From: Neobacillus bataviensis LMG 21833
GTDB lineage: Bacteria > Bacillota > Bacilli > Bacillales > Cytobacillaceae
Assembly (NCBI RefSeq): GCF_000307875.1
Contig: NZ_AJLS01000115.1
Location: forward strand, 1-64,000
Length of the DNA: 64,000 nt
Direction: 5' to 3'
Part shown: positions 1-8,276 of the stretch, in pieces
Position numbering within the stretch: position 1 is the first letter of the stretch
How the letters are laid out: each line of letters starts with the position of its first letter
Notes under the pieces: generated by a model
Databases searched by the model: none
What the model was told of the DNA's origin: nothing
Seen by the model: the letters and a program-made list of their open reading frames with translations, nothing else
Position numbers and translations under genes: made by a program

Positions 1-155
1 AAACAAACGATTAATTGAAACTCCCCTCACCACAGGTAAATAAAGAGTTTCTATTATAATATGCGTCGAAATATGTCACCCCTAAACATGATGACATTCC
101 TTCTAACTCACAAACCTAAGTTGATGAAGCATGAGAACCGTCCGTTCCCTTCTTA
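1..155. repeat. Copy 1 of a ~155-bp diverged direct repeat
   Basis: This stretch is colinear with 8123-8276, at roughly 80% identity by eye and almost without gaps. Both begin with AAACAAACGATTAATTGAAA, share GAGTTTCTATTATAAT and GCGTCGAAATATGT, and end in a GAGAACCGTCC element. The two copies lie about 8.1 kb apart and flank the aspartase operon plus the LysR gene. The repeat contains no gene. The last 25 bases belong to a dispersed repeat class seen several more times in the window. Confidence 0.8.
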
Positions 156-164
156 ACTGTTTCA

Positions 165-205
165 TAAAAAAGAGAGCTGTCTCTTTAAAAGGCAGCTCCC
201 TTATC
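165..205 (-). terminator. Intrinsic terminator after the ureohydrolase gene
   Basis: Read on the minus strand, GGGAGCTG and CAGCTCTC pair around a 13-base loop, followed by a run of six T. It lies about 40 bases past the stop codon of the ureohydrolase gene and would end the aspA-to-ureohydrolase operon. Confidence 0.8.
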
Positions 206-243
206 CTTCGTGCAACAATCCGGTAAAGTACCCATTTTTTCAA

Positions 244-1227
244 TTAACTAGATATTTCACCGTGTAAAACTTTATCATCCTGCTGTTTTTGTCTTTTCTC
301 TTTTTCTTTTAAAATATGTCCCATGAAGTTTAACATTGTCATAGCTGCCACTCGTGTTGTAGCTCCGGTTGGGTCATATTGTGGAGCAACTTCTACCAAG
401 TCAAAGCAGATAATATCCCCTTTTTTAGCCATTCCCTCAAGGATTGAATTTAAGAAATCATAGGAGAAACCACCAGGTGACGGAGAGCCCGTTCCTGTGG
501 CAAGTGAAATATCAAAGCAGTCAATATCAATAGTTACATAATATTTATCTGCCTTTGGAATCTTTGCCAAAATTCCTTCTACACCAAGTGCTTCCGATTC
601 CTTAGCTGAAATTAAGGTACTGTTATAAGCCTTTGCAGCTTCAAAATCCTCTTTTCTACTACTGCCTAATCCACGTAAACCAATTTGAACCATATCTTTA
701 ATATGATCCATTTCGGACATACGGCGCATCGGGCTTCCATTTCCCCAACTTTGTCCACCTGGAGAATCTGACCAGTCAAGATGAGCGTCTAACTGGACAA
801 CCGTTACGGAACCTTCTGGCTCAAGACCGCGGGCAATTGGAATAGAGATGGAGTGATCACCGCCCATAATAGCTGGGATTGCTCCTTTTTCACGGATCTT
901 TCGTACAGCCCATTCTATGGCGTTGAACGAGCCTTGAATATCACCGTGAACAACATCTGCATCTCCACAATCTACAATTACATTCGGTGCTGCAAGAAAT
1001 ACTTCATCACGCTCTGGATCATAGAACCCAGCATCACCACGACTATAATGTGTCGATACTTCCCGAATTCGTCGAGGACCAAAACGGCAGCCTGATAAAA
1101 ATCCTACACCTGTGTCATATGGTACACCTAGAACAGCTATGTCGGCCTTTAGTTTTTCTAAATCATCACAAATTGGATATTTTGCAAATGAGGCAATTCC
1201 TGTTATTGGCATATTTACTTTTTTCAT
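244..1227 (-). CDS. Ureohydrolase (agmatinase/guanidino-acid hydrolase family)
   Basis: The 327-residue protein is a binuclear-metal ureohydrolase that would split a guanidino compound into urea and an amine or amino acid in the cytosol. All metal-ligand motifs are present: GGDHS (His125), LDAHLD (Asp147, His149, Asp151) and DIDCFD (Asp234, Asp236). The family also includes arginase, agmatinase, guanidinobutyrase and guanidinopropionase, and sequence reading alone does not settle the substrate. It is the last gene of an operon with aspartase and a polar amino-acid ABC transporter, 68 bp after a permease gene. That context points to a dicarboxylic or amino-acid guanidino substrate rather than agmatine. 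The ATG is preceded by GGAGGGAACTATC. Confidence 0.85.
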   Translation of the reverse strand: MKKVNMPITGIASFAKYPICDDLEKLKADIAVLGVPYDTGVGFLSGCRFGPRRIREVSTHYSRGDAGFYDPERDEVFLAAPNVIVDCGDADVVHGDIQGSFNAIEWAVRKIREKGAIPAIMGGDHSISIPIARGLEPEGSVTVVQLDAHLDWSDSPGGQSWGNGSPMRRMSEMDHIKDMVQIGLRGLGSSRKEDFEAAKAYNSTLISAKESEALGVEGILAKIPKADKYYVTIDIDCFDISLATGTGSPSPGGFSYDFLNSILEGMAKKGDIICFDLVEVAPQYDPTGATTRVAAMTMLNFMGHILKEKEKRQKQQDDKVLHGEISS

Positions 1228-1295
1228 GATAGTTCCCTCCGATATTTTTATTTATAAAAAAGGTGAAAATCAACAAATGTACTAGGAAAATATGA

Positions 1296-1952
1296 TTATA
1301 CTTTTAATTGTTTTTCTAAATTTCTTGACCACAAGGAAAGTGGATAGCAAATTAGGAAATATCCAATTAAGACCACTGCATATAAAATAAACACAACTGA
1401 ACTTTGGCCCGACATTTCAATTCGTTCTATCTGAATTTGGGCAGATTTTAAAAACTCTACATTACCAATAAGAACAGTTAAAGCAGTTGATTGAATGACA
1501 TTAGTTAAAATTCCAATAATGGAAGGAAGGACTCTTTTTGTTGCCTGTGGAAGGATTACATACCTCATCGTTAGCGGGTAATTCAGTCCAAGCGCATAAC
1601 TCGCTTCCGTTTGCCCTTTATGGATCGATTGAATGGATCCCCGAACAGCTTCCGCAACATTCGCACTTCCCCAAAGACTTAATCCGATTACTGCGGATAA
1701 AAAACTAGAAATATGAATTCCTAAAGTAGGTAATAAGAAAAAGACTAAAAACAAAACAACTAATGACGGAATGCCCCGAAATATCGTAATAAATATTTTT
1801 GTTATGATACTGGTTATTCGGTTTTCAATCGTCCGTATGATTCCTATTAGGACCCCAAAAATAATGGATGCGAGTACACAACAAATACTTAACCAAATTG
1901 TATTTAAAAGCCCCTTCATTAAAAATGGAAAGCTTTCAATAATTGCACTCAT
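1296..1952 (-). CDS. Polar amino-acid ABC transporter permease
   Basis: The 218-residue inner-membrane permease belongs to the HisM/GlnP family. It has hydrophobic segments near residues 14-36, 53-75, 80-100 and 185-205. The EAA-type coupling loop is visible as EASYALGLNYPLTMRYVILP near residues 136-155, where the ATPase docks. It is paired with the permease gene just upstream (19 bp gap), and the two probably form a heterodimer. The ATG overlaps a GAGGGGGAAT ribosome binding site. The substrate is unknown but should be a charged or polar amino acid or a derivative. Confidence 0.9.
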   Translation of the reverse strand: MSAIIESFPFLMKGLLNTIWLSICCVLASIIFGVLIGIIRTIENRITSIITKIFITIFRGIPSLVVLFLVFFLLPTLGIHISSFLSAVIGLSLWGSANVAEAVRGSIQSIHKGQTEASYALGLNYPLTMRYVILPQATKRVLPSIIGILTNVIQSTALTVLIGNVEFLKSAQIQIERIEMSGQSSVVFILYAVVLIGYFLICYPLSLWSRNLEKQLKV

Positions 1953-1971
1953 ATTCCCCCTCCTCGTATCT

Positions 1972-2697
1972 CTACTTGTTTACCTTTACCATACTTGTTT
2001 CTAGTCGTTCAGATTTACTCTTAAGAGTCTTTTTAGCAGGTCGTCGTGTTACATCTAATTTTTTTTCAATTAAACTAAAGACAAAGGAGAGAAACCAGAC
2101 TAACAATAGATAGATGGCACCAATTGATAGAAACATTTCTAATGTTTTAAACGTAACTGCTACGGTATCAAGAGCGGCGAAAGTTAGTTCGACTACCCCG
2201 ATACCCGCTAGATAGCTAGAGTTCTTGGCGACAGACAAGGCTGTATTGCTAAAGGAAGGAAAACTCACCCGAAATCCAATTGGAATAATGATATACCGAT
2301 AAACATGAAAGGTATTCATACCAAGTGAGTACCCAGCCTCTTCTAATTGTTTCGAAACGGAACTAAATCCGCCGCGGAAGTTTTCAATTGCATATGCTCC
2401 TCCCCATAAACTAAGGGCAATAATTCCCGTTAAAGGTCCCGAAATGGTAACACCAATTGAAGGAAGACCAAAATATATAAAGAAAATTTGAACAAGTAAT
2501 GGTGTGTTTCGAATAAATTCCACATACCCTGTTACAAGCGGAGAAATAATAGGAACCTTCATATTTCGAATGAGTGCCCCGATAATGCCAATTAATAAGG
2601 ATAAGACTAAGCTAATACCACTTATTAATAACGTCATCTTTAATCCTATCATTAGGTATGGCAAGGTATTCATTAAAAAGGTGACATCAAATCCCAA
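1972..2697 (-). CDS. Polar amino-acid ABC transporter permease
   Basis: The 241-residue permease belongs to the HisM/GlnP family. Its EAA-like coupling loop is EEAGYSLGMNTFHVYRYIIIP near residues 139-159, and the usual three to five membrane spans are visible. Translation probably starts at TTG, eight bases after GGGGG. The tail after about residue 215 is basic and lysine-rich and would be cytosolic. It follows the ATPase gene by 29 bp and precedes the second permease, so the set is a standard binding protein-ATPase-permease-permease transporter. Confidence 0.9.
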   Translation of the reverse strand: MGFDVTFLMNTLPYLMIGLKMTLLISGISLVLSLLIGIIGALIRNMKVPIISPLVTGYVEFIRNTPLLVQIFFIYFGLPSIGVTISGPLTGIIALSLWGGAYAIENFRGGFSSVSKQLEEAGYSLGMNTFHVYRYIIIPIGFRVSFPSFSNTALSVAKNSSYLAGIGVVELTFAALDTVAVTFKTLEMFLSIGAIYLLLVWFLSFVFSLIEKKLDVTRRPAKKTLKSKSERLETSMVKVNK

Positions 2698-2726
2698 GGT
2701 ATATTCCCCCTTCCTTTACTACATCG

Positions 2727-3458
2727 TTACAATACCTTTTGAAGAAATCTTTTCGTTCGATCTACCTTACAATGGTCAAAAATCTCTTCAGGCGTTCCCT
2801 CTTCCACAACGACGCCTCCATCCATAAAGATAATTTTATCTCCTACTTCCTTTGCAAAACCCATTTCATGTGTTACGACCACCATGGTCATACCACTCTT
2901 AGCTAAATCCTTCATTGTATCAAGTACATCTTTTACCCTTTCAGGATCCAATGCCGAGGTTACTTCGTCAAACAAGATGACATCTGGATTCATCATTAAT
3001 GCCCTTGCAATGGCTACCCTTTGCTGTTGCCCTCCTGATAGTTGATGTGGATAGTTATCTGCCTTATCATTCATGCCAACTTTCGTAAGGAGTGAATGGG
3101 CTAGATCGATTAGTTCATCTTTTTTTCTCGTTTTTTGAACTTTCAGTGGTGTTAGCAACAAATTTTCCATGACGGTAAGATGAGGGAAGAGATTAAAGCT
3201 TTGAAACACCATGCCTACCTTTTGCCTTAAATGTTGCAAAGAAATTTCTGAATGGGATTGATCGTTCAAAAAAATGTCCCCATCATTGATTGATTCCAAC
3301 CTATTAAGGCACCGTAGCAATGTGCTCTTACCTGATCCGCTGGGACCAATAATCACTGTGACCTCCTTTTCACATATAGAGGTCGTAACGCCACGCAATA
3401 TTGATAACTCGCCAAAGCTTTTGTGAACATTCTCTATCCTAATTTTTGGCTTAGCCAT
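2727..3458 (-). CDS. Polar amino-acid ABC transporter ATP-binding protein
   Basis: The 243-residue ATPase is of the GlnQ/HisP type and powers uptake. Walker A is GPSGSGKST (about residues 38-46), the signature is [15 protein letters not shown] (about 139-153), Walker B is [12 protein letters not shown] (about 159-170), and the switch histidine is in [10 protein letters not shown]. The length is typical of the family. The gene has an AAGGAGGGTG ribosome binding site and sits between the binding-protein gene (36 bp upstream) and the two permeases. Confidence 0.95.
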   Translation of the reverse strand: MAKPKIRIENVHKSFGELSILRGVTTSICEKEVTVIIGPSGSGKSTLLRCLNRLESINDGDIFLNDQSHSEISLQHLRQKVGMVFQSFNLFPHLTVMENLLLTPLKVQKTRKKDELIDLAHSLLTKVGMNDKADNYPHQLSGGQQQRVAIARALMMNPDVILFDEVTSALDPERVKDVLDTMKDLAKSGMTMVVVTHEMGFAKEVGDKIIFMDGGVVVEEGTPEEIFDHCKVDRTKRFLQKVL

Positions 3459-3494
3459 TTATGCACCCTCCTTATTCACATTTACTCCATTCAT

Positions 3495-4367
3495 CTACTT
3501 TGCTCTTGGCAATAGTTCTGGTGTACTTTTGTATTCAGGGAACCAAGTTTTAAACCAATCGTAGAATTGATCGTCATTTGCTGTCTTTTTAATAGCTGCG
3601 TTCAACCAATTCAACCATTCGTCTTCTCCTTTTCGAACAGCCGCTGCCATTGGAAGTGCTTCGAATGGGTCACCAGTCAGTTTTAGTGAAGGGTCCTTTG
3701 CTACAACTTCATACAACACCGTTTCATCATTTACCATCGCAACAGCTCGACCATCTTTTAATGCTTTGATCGCTTCAGAATTTGCTTCCAATTTTAACTG
3801 TTTTGCTGATGGCACTAATTTTTCAAGCGCAATACTTCCTGTTGTACCTTTCAGTGTTACAACATTTTTATCTTTTAAATCTTCTAAACTATCAATCTTG
3901 CTCGCTTTATCAACCATGATCATGTGCGATGTACTAAAATAAGGCTCGGTATAATCAATGACTTGTTTTCTTTCTTCCGTAACTCCTAAAGAAGCAATCA
4001 ATAAATCTACCTTTTTTGAATTTAATAATGGGATTCGGTTTGCACTTGTCACAGCAACTAATTCCACTGCATTTTCATCACCAAAAGCGTATTCAGCTAA
4101 CTTTTTTGCAAAATCAATATCATAGCCGACATTTTTTCCACTTGCATCCATTGATCCAAATGGAGGGAAGTCCGTTTTTACTCCAATGACTAATTTTCCT
4201 TTTTCCTTTATGAAGTCCGGTAACTTAGGAAGATCACTAGCAGCATTGCTAACATCTGAACCTTTATCGGAAGATGCTTTTTCTGCCTTCTTTGGCTCTG
4301 AACTACAGGCTGTAACAAACATAAAGACAACTAGGCTAAGAAATAAAAGTAAAGAATATTTTTTCAT
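3495..4367 (-). CDS. Amino-acid ABC transporter substrate-binding lipoprotein
   Basis: The 290-residue family 3 solute-binding protein is anchored to the outer face of the membrane. A lipoprotein signal is seen at residues 1-21, with lipobox VTAC and Cys21 as the lipidated residue, followed by a charged serine/lysine linker to about residue 50. The binding fold starts with KGKLVIGVKTDFPPFG and contains GYDIDFAKKLAEY and LIASLGVTEERKQVIDYTEPYF, both typical of polar amino-acid binders. It follows aspartase by 27 bp. The substrate is not readable from sequence, though binding of an acidic guanidino compound would suit the operon. Confidence 0.9.
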   Translation of the reverse strand: MKKYSLLLFLSLVVFMFVTACSSEPKKAEKASSDKGSDVSNAASDLPKLPDFIKEKGKLVIGVKTDFPPFGSMDASGKNVGYDIDFAKKLAEYAFGDENAVELVAVTSANRIPLLNSKKVDLLIASLGVTEERKQVIDYTEPYFSTSHMIMVDKASKIDSLEDLKDKNVVTLKGTTGSIALEKLVPSAKQLKLEANSEAIKALKDGRAVAMVNDETVLYEVVAKDPSLKLTGDPFEALPMAAAVRKGEDEWLNWLNAAIKKTANDDQFYDWFKTWFPEYKSTPELLPRAK

Positions 4368-4394
4368 ATAAATAACCCCCTCATATATTATTAT

Positions 4395-5834
4395 TTAACC
4401 ATTTGAAATACTCTGATTTCTGTGGAGATAGTTAGATAAAAGGCTGCTGCTCTTGTTATGATCAGTCAATAACTTGGGATCTAAAAATTGGTTTGCATCA
4501 GATTCCTGCATTAGTTTATTTTTTATTACAACTTCACGAATGGTGACATTTTCCTGAAAGGCTTGCTCGGCAATTTGAGTTGCTCTTTTATACCCAGATA
4601 AAGCAGCAACAATTGTAGCATTTGACAATGAGGATTCAGCATATTCTATGGCGTTTTCCCGAATTAATTTGACCCCTTCGAGACATTTTTCGGAAAAAAT
4701 AGGGATGGCATTGGTAAGTAATTGAAAGGAACCAAAAAGATTTTTCATTATGATGGGTGTCCAAACATTGATGTCCAATTCCCCATTATCAACCGCCATC
4801 GTTACAGTTTGATCATTCCCATACACTTGGTAACAAACTTGAATCATCATTTCTGGTATGACAGGATTAATCTTTCCGGGCATGATGGATGAACCAGCTT
4901 GAACTGCAGGTAATTCTATTTCGCGAAATCCTGCTCGTGGTCCAGATGATAAAAGGCGAAAATCCTTTGCCATTTTTGACAGCCCCGTTGCAAGCCCTTT
5001 CAAAGTAGAGGATATCTTCAGATACCCATCTGCATTTTGTAATCCATCAAAGAAATTATCCTTTTTTTCTACTGGAATACCTGATACAGTGGGGAGGAAT
5101 TGATAAATGGCTTCAATATATCCAGGATAGGTTCCTAAACTTGTTCCAACTGCAGTTGCTCCCAATGGAATCGAGAGGCAAACGGATTTTAACTTCTCAA
5201 ATTCACCAATCTGTCGTTCGATAAATGAAAGATACCCACTAAATTGCTGTCCTCTTGTAATAGGGATTGCATCTTGTAAACATGTTCTAGCAAGAGCAAT
5301 ATCCTCTGAAAACTCTTGTACCTTTTTTTCTACTGATTTTTTTATGATTAATAGGTTTTTAAGTAGTAATTGAATATATAGGAAACATGTCATATTAACT
5401 GCACTTGGGATTACATCATTAGTAGATTGCCCCATATTGACATCGGTATTTGGATGAACAAGCTCATCCCCGATGCTTCCACCTAGAAATTCATTGGCTC
5501 GATTAGCAATCACTTCATTAAGATTCATATTTATGGACGTTCCTCCACCACCCTGATAGGGATCTAAAGGGAAATGCCCACTCATTTTTCCAGCCATCAC
5601 CTCGTCTGCTGATTTGACAATGGCATCGGCAATATCGGGAGCAAGAACTCCGATATGTTGATTACTCAAAGCAGCTGACTTTTTTATTGCGGCAATACAC
5701 CAAATAAGCTCTGGATACTGTTCAATCGTTTCTCCTGATATTCGAAAGTTTTGGCGTGCACGTTCCGTTTGAATGCCGTAATAGACATTCATTGGTAGAT
5801 AAAGTTCTCCAATTGAATCCTTTTCACAACGCAA
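4395..5834 (-). CDS. aspA: Aspartate ammonia-lyase (aspartase/fumarase superfamily)
   Basis: The enzyme would release ammonia from L-aspartate to give fumarate. The superfamily signature GSSIMPGKINP is present with the catalytic serine in GSS, and so are GGGGTSINMNLNEVIANRA and the HPNTDVNMGQSTND segment. NPVIPEM after the signature favours aspartase over fumarase or argininosuccinate lyase. The open frame begins at a GTG (5843) that lies inside the GAGGGGG ribosome binding site, so a TTG at 5834, eight bases downstream of it, is the better start (479 residues). It is the first gene of the operon that ends with the ureohydrolase. A related ammonia-lyase acting on a substituted aspartate is possible. 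Confidence 0.88.
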   Translation of the reverse strand: MRCEKDSIGELYLPMNVYYGIQTERARQNFRISGETIEQYPELIWCIAAIKKSAALSNQHIGVLAPDIADAIVKSADEVMAGKMSGHFPLDPYQGGGGTSINMNLNEVIANRANEFLGGSIGDELVHPNTDVNMGQSTNDVIPSAVNMTCFLYIQLLLKNLLIIKKSVEKKVQEFSEDIALARTCLQDAIPITRGQQFSGYLSFIERQIGEFEKLKSVCLSIPLGATAVGTSLGTYPGYIEAIYQFLPTVSGIPVEKKDNFFDGLQNADGYLKISSTLKGLATGLSKMAKDFRLLSSGPRAGFREIELPAVQAGSSIMPGKINPVIPEMMIQVCYQVYGNDQTVTMAVDNGELDINVWTPIIMKNLFGSFQLLTNAIPIFSEKCLEGVKLIRENAIEYAESSLSNATIVAALSGYKRATQIAEQAFQENVTIREVVIKNKLMQESDANQFLDPKLLTDHNKSSSLLSNYLHRNQSISNG

Positions 5835-6012
5835 ATTGAGCACCCCCTCGTAGAAGAAATTGAGATTTCCATCTTGTCATACTCCCGATTTCCACCTCTC
5901 TCATATTATTTAAAGAATAATAAAATAAGACTAGTGTTTTACGCACCCAACTACCCGTTCTGTAATTTGGTTTGGATATTCGACGTAATATAAAACCAAA
6001 AAACATATACAC

Positions 6013-6056
6013 AATATAACGAGAATAAAAATGCATGTCAAACAATTCCGAATTGT
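6013..6056 (-). promoter_or_regulatory. Sigma-A promoter and adjoining operator of the aspA operon
   Basis: On the minus strand there is a perfect -35 TTGACA (6041-6036), a 17-base spacer and a -10 TATATT (6018-6013). Immediately upstream of the -35 box is a perfect inverted repeat ACAATTC-c-GAATTGT (6042-6056), centred about 43 bases before the expected start site. That is a usual position for an activator or LysR-type site. The leader to the aspA start is about 170 bases. Confidence 0.75.
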
Positions 6057-6059
6057 CAT

Positions 6060-6470
6060 AGAATGAAAAATTATGAATCTTAGACCTATAAAGGCAGGTT
6101 AATACTTTACTGAAATATCTTTTGTGTATATTTCAGCTTGGCAGGTTTGAAGAAGGAGATCATGAGAATGAGTTAATCAGATAATCCACTGTCGGATCCA
6201 TCTATCGTCTACTTAATTAAGGTAACCTTTTGTTAACTAAAATGTGAAACAAAATAATTCCAAAGTGCTAGGGGCACCTAATCAAGTTTGTTACCAGCCT
6301 ACCTAAACATTCAGAATTATTAGTTTAATGATAACATAAGATTTAAGATAAAAATCATCACAGTTTTTTATCGATTAATAAAGAATTTTTATTAAACAAA
6401 CCATTAACACTCATTGACTTTACTTTAATCCAAAATAATCCTAATCAAGGAGAAATATAGAAACCTTTCT
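6060..6470. other. Intergenic stretch upstream of the aspA promoter
   Basis: AT-rich sequence between the aspA operon promoter and the end of the LysR gene. No open frame with a convincing ribosome binding site is seen on either strand. No further structured element is obvious apart from the hairpin that follows at 6477-6528. Confidence 0.5.
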
Positions 6471-6476
6471 TTCATT

Positions 6477-6528
6477 AAGAAAGCCGTTGATTGGTCTACT
6501 AAATAGGACCATTTCAACGGCTTCATAA
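6477..6528 (-). terminator. Hairpin downstream of the LysR gene
   Basis: AAGCCGTTGA and TCAACGGCTT form a ten-base-pair stem, with a second inner stem TGGTC/GACCA. It lies 60 bases past the LysR stop codon. The T-tract on the minus strand is poor (TTTCTTAATG), so termination may be weak, or the hairpin may act as a 3-prime stabiliser. Confidence 0.55.
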
Positions 6529-6587
6529 ATATAAACTAAACAGGTTAGATTTAAGATAATGTAAAATATCATTGGGCTTGGCACGAT

Positions 6588-7460
6588 CTAAATAAATATG
6601 GATTGGATGAAGTTAACAATTGGGGATGGTTCTTTTTCTATTAAATGAATAAGCGTAATTCTTGTACTTACTTCAGCAAACATCTTTAAAGGAACTTGAG
6701 CTAATGTACCGTTAGCCAACTCTTCTTGAACTGCATGCTCGGGTAAGAAACAAATGCCTAAATTTTTCTTTACAAGCCTTTTAGCTGCTTCCATATTATC
6801 AGTGAATACAATCATTTTTTGATGAAAATTAATAGGTTCAAGCAATCTGCTTATTAAGAGCCAGTCTGGAGAATTATGGTCATAAAAAATAATTTTATGG
6901 TTGGCTAATTCCTCGATTGAAACAGGATTATTCCCATTAAAAATGGTATGATCCGGGCTAGCATAAAGACCAACATGACTATCTAAAATCGTAATAGAAT
7001 TTATTTTTGGATGTATGATCTCTCTAATGATCCCAAAATCAACTTCGTTATTAAGCACCTTTGGAATAACCTCTTCTGAATGAGAAGAGGTTATTTTCAC
7101 ATTTAAGTAAGGAAATCTCTCCAGTAATTGAGGTAATATTTCAGGTATTATATAACTAGAAACCGAATTTGCACAGGCAATTCTAATTTGATCCGGTATA
7201 TAAATCTGCTGATTTATTTTATATAACGCTTCTTGGTATTGATTTAATATTTTTTCTGCATGGGGGAGAAAGTTTTTCCCTGCATCTGTTAAAAAGGATT
7301 TTCGTCCTTCCCTATTTAATAGAACCGTATTTAATTCATTTTCTAACGAGCGAATACGGGCTGAAATGGATGGTTGTGAAAGAAATAATGCTTCGGCTGC
7401 CTTATTAAAACTCCCAAACTGAACAACATATACGAAGGCCTCTAAATTTTGAATGTTCAT
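6588..7460 (-). CDS. LysR-family transcriptional regulator
   Basis: The 290-residue regulator has an N-terminal winged helix-turn-helix (residues 1-60: NIQNLEAFVYVVQFGSFNKA, then SQPSISARIRSLEN). A periplasmic-binding-like effector domain follows (about 90-290). It lies upstream of the aspartase/ABC/ureohydrolase operon on the same strand, and the palindrome next to that operon's -35 box is a reasonable target. The effector is unknown, and a substrate or product of the operon would be expected. Confidence 0.85.
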   Translation of the reverse strand: MNIQNLEAFVYVVQFGSFNKAAEALFLSQPSISARIRSLENELNTVLLNREGRKSFLTDAGKNFLPHAEKILNQYQEALYKINQQIYIPDQIRIACANSVSSYIIPEILPQLLERFPYLNVKITSSHSEEVIPKVLNNEVDFGIIREIIHPKINSITILDSHVGLYASPDHTIFNGNNPVSIEELANHKIIFYDHNSPDWLLISRLLEPINFHQKMIVFTDNMEAAKRLVKKNLGICFLPEHAVQEELANGTLAQVPLKMFAEVSTRITLIHLIEKEPSPIVNFIQSIFI

Positions 7461-8122
7461 TCCGCTTCCACTCCATTAATATCTATTAAGATTATTATAC
7501 ACGAATAATAGTATTTATTTCAGCGTCTGATTACAGTAAAATTAAAATATTTCAACAAATAAAGAGATAATAGGGAATGAAACTAAATAGGTTTTCTTGA
7601 GACGTGATAAAAACCCTGTAAACGCTAAATCAGCCTCCTTCGATATCATTATTATTGAGAAAGAAAACTGTAAACAGAGATACTCGTTCTATTCACTGCT
7701 TATTAACTGTTTTATGATTATTATACAAATGGAGACCGACACAATAAGTAGGACAGATAATGATGGTTGTCTTCATCTCCTGTTCTTCGCCCGGAAGTCT
7801 ACCCGGTCCATCAATAAGAGGCGAAACCAATCCACTTTTTACTCGTTATTCCCAAACCGCTCCTCGACAAACTTCGCACCACAAAAATCACGTAACCTCT
7901 TCTATCACAACAAAAACAGCAAAACCAATCAATCATTTGATTAACAAGAAATTTACCAATTAATCGTTTGATTAAATATGACCCAAACCCTCATGTTAAG
8001 TGAACTTAAGCCAGTTAGTCAGTAAAATATCTGTCGATGATAGGTCTCAATCTTCGCTAACAATCTTCATTAGGAACCTATAAAAAACATTAACCTACAA
8101 AAACTGGCACGTTTTGATCTTA
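7461..8122. other. Gene-poor region with two orphan operator-like palindromes
   Basis: No believable gene is seen here. The open frames on the plus strand lack ribosome binding sites and resemble no family I recognise. Two palindromes stand out: AATCA-TT-TGATT (7930-7941) and TTAATC-GTTT-GATTAA (7959-7974). The second resembles TetR-family operators. CAATTAATCGTTTG (7956-7969) recurs inverted at 8126-8139 and at 4-17. No TetR gene is present in the window, so the sites may be relics of a lost gene. Confidence 0.45.
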
Positions 8123-8276
8123 AACAAACGATTAATTGAAAATAGCCCCAACACCGATAAATAGAGAGTTTCTATTATAATTTGCGTCGAAATATGTCCC
8201 CCCAATACACGATGACATTTCTTCTGACCCATCAATCTAAGTTCAATGAAACATGAGAACCGTCCCCTGCTTCACC
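8123..8276. repeat. Copy 2 of the ~155-bp direct repeat
   Basis: Colinear with 1-155. Its distal part overlaps the 3-prime end of the next gene, where the GGGGACGGTTCTCATG element is read as protein and supplies that gene's last residues and stop codon. Confidence 0.8.

Noticed and set aside
5824-6045. 73-codon minus-strand frame before aspA
   Set aside because: It covers the 5-prime leader and the -10 box region of the aspA promoter and has no ribosome binding site.
7597-7944. 115-codon plus-strand frame
   Set aside because: No ribosome binding site, no promoter and no family resemblance; the composition looks like intergenic DNA.
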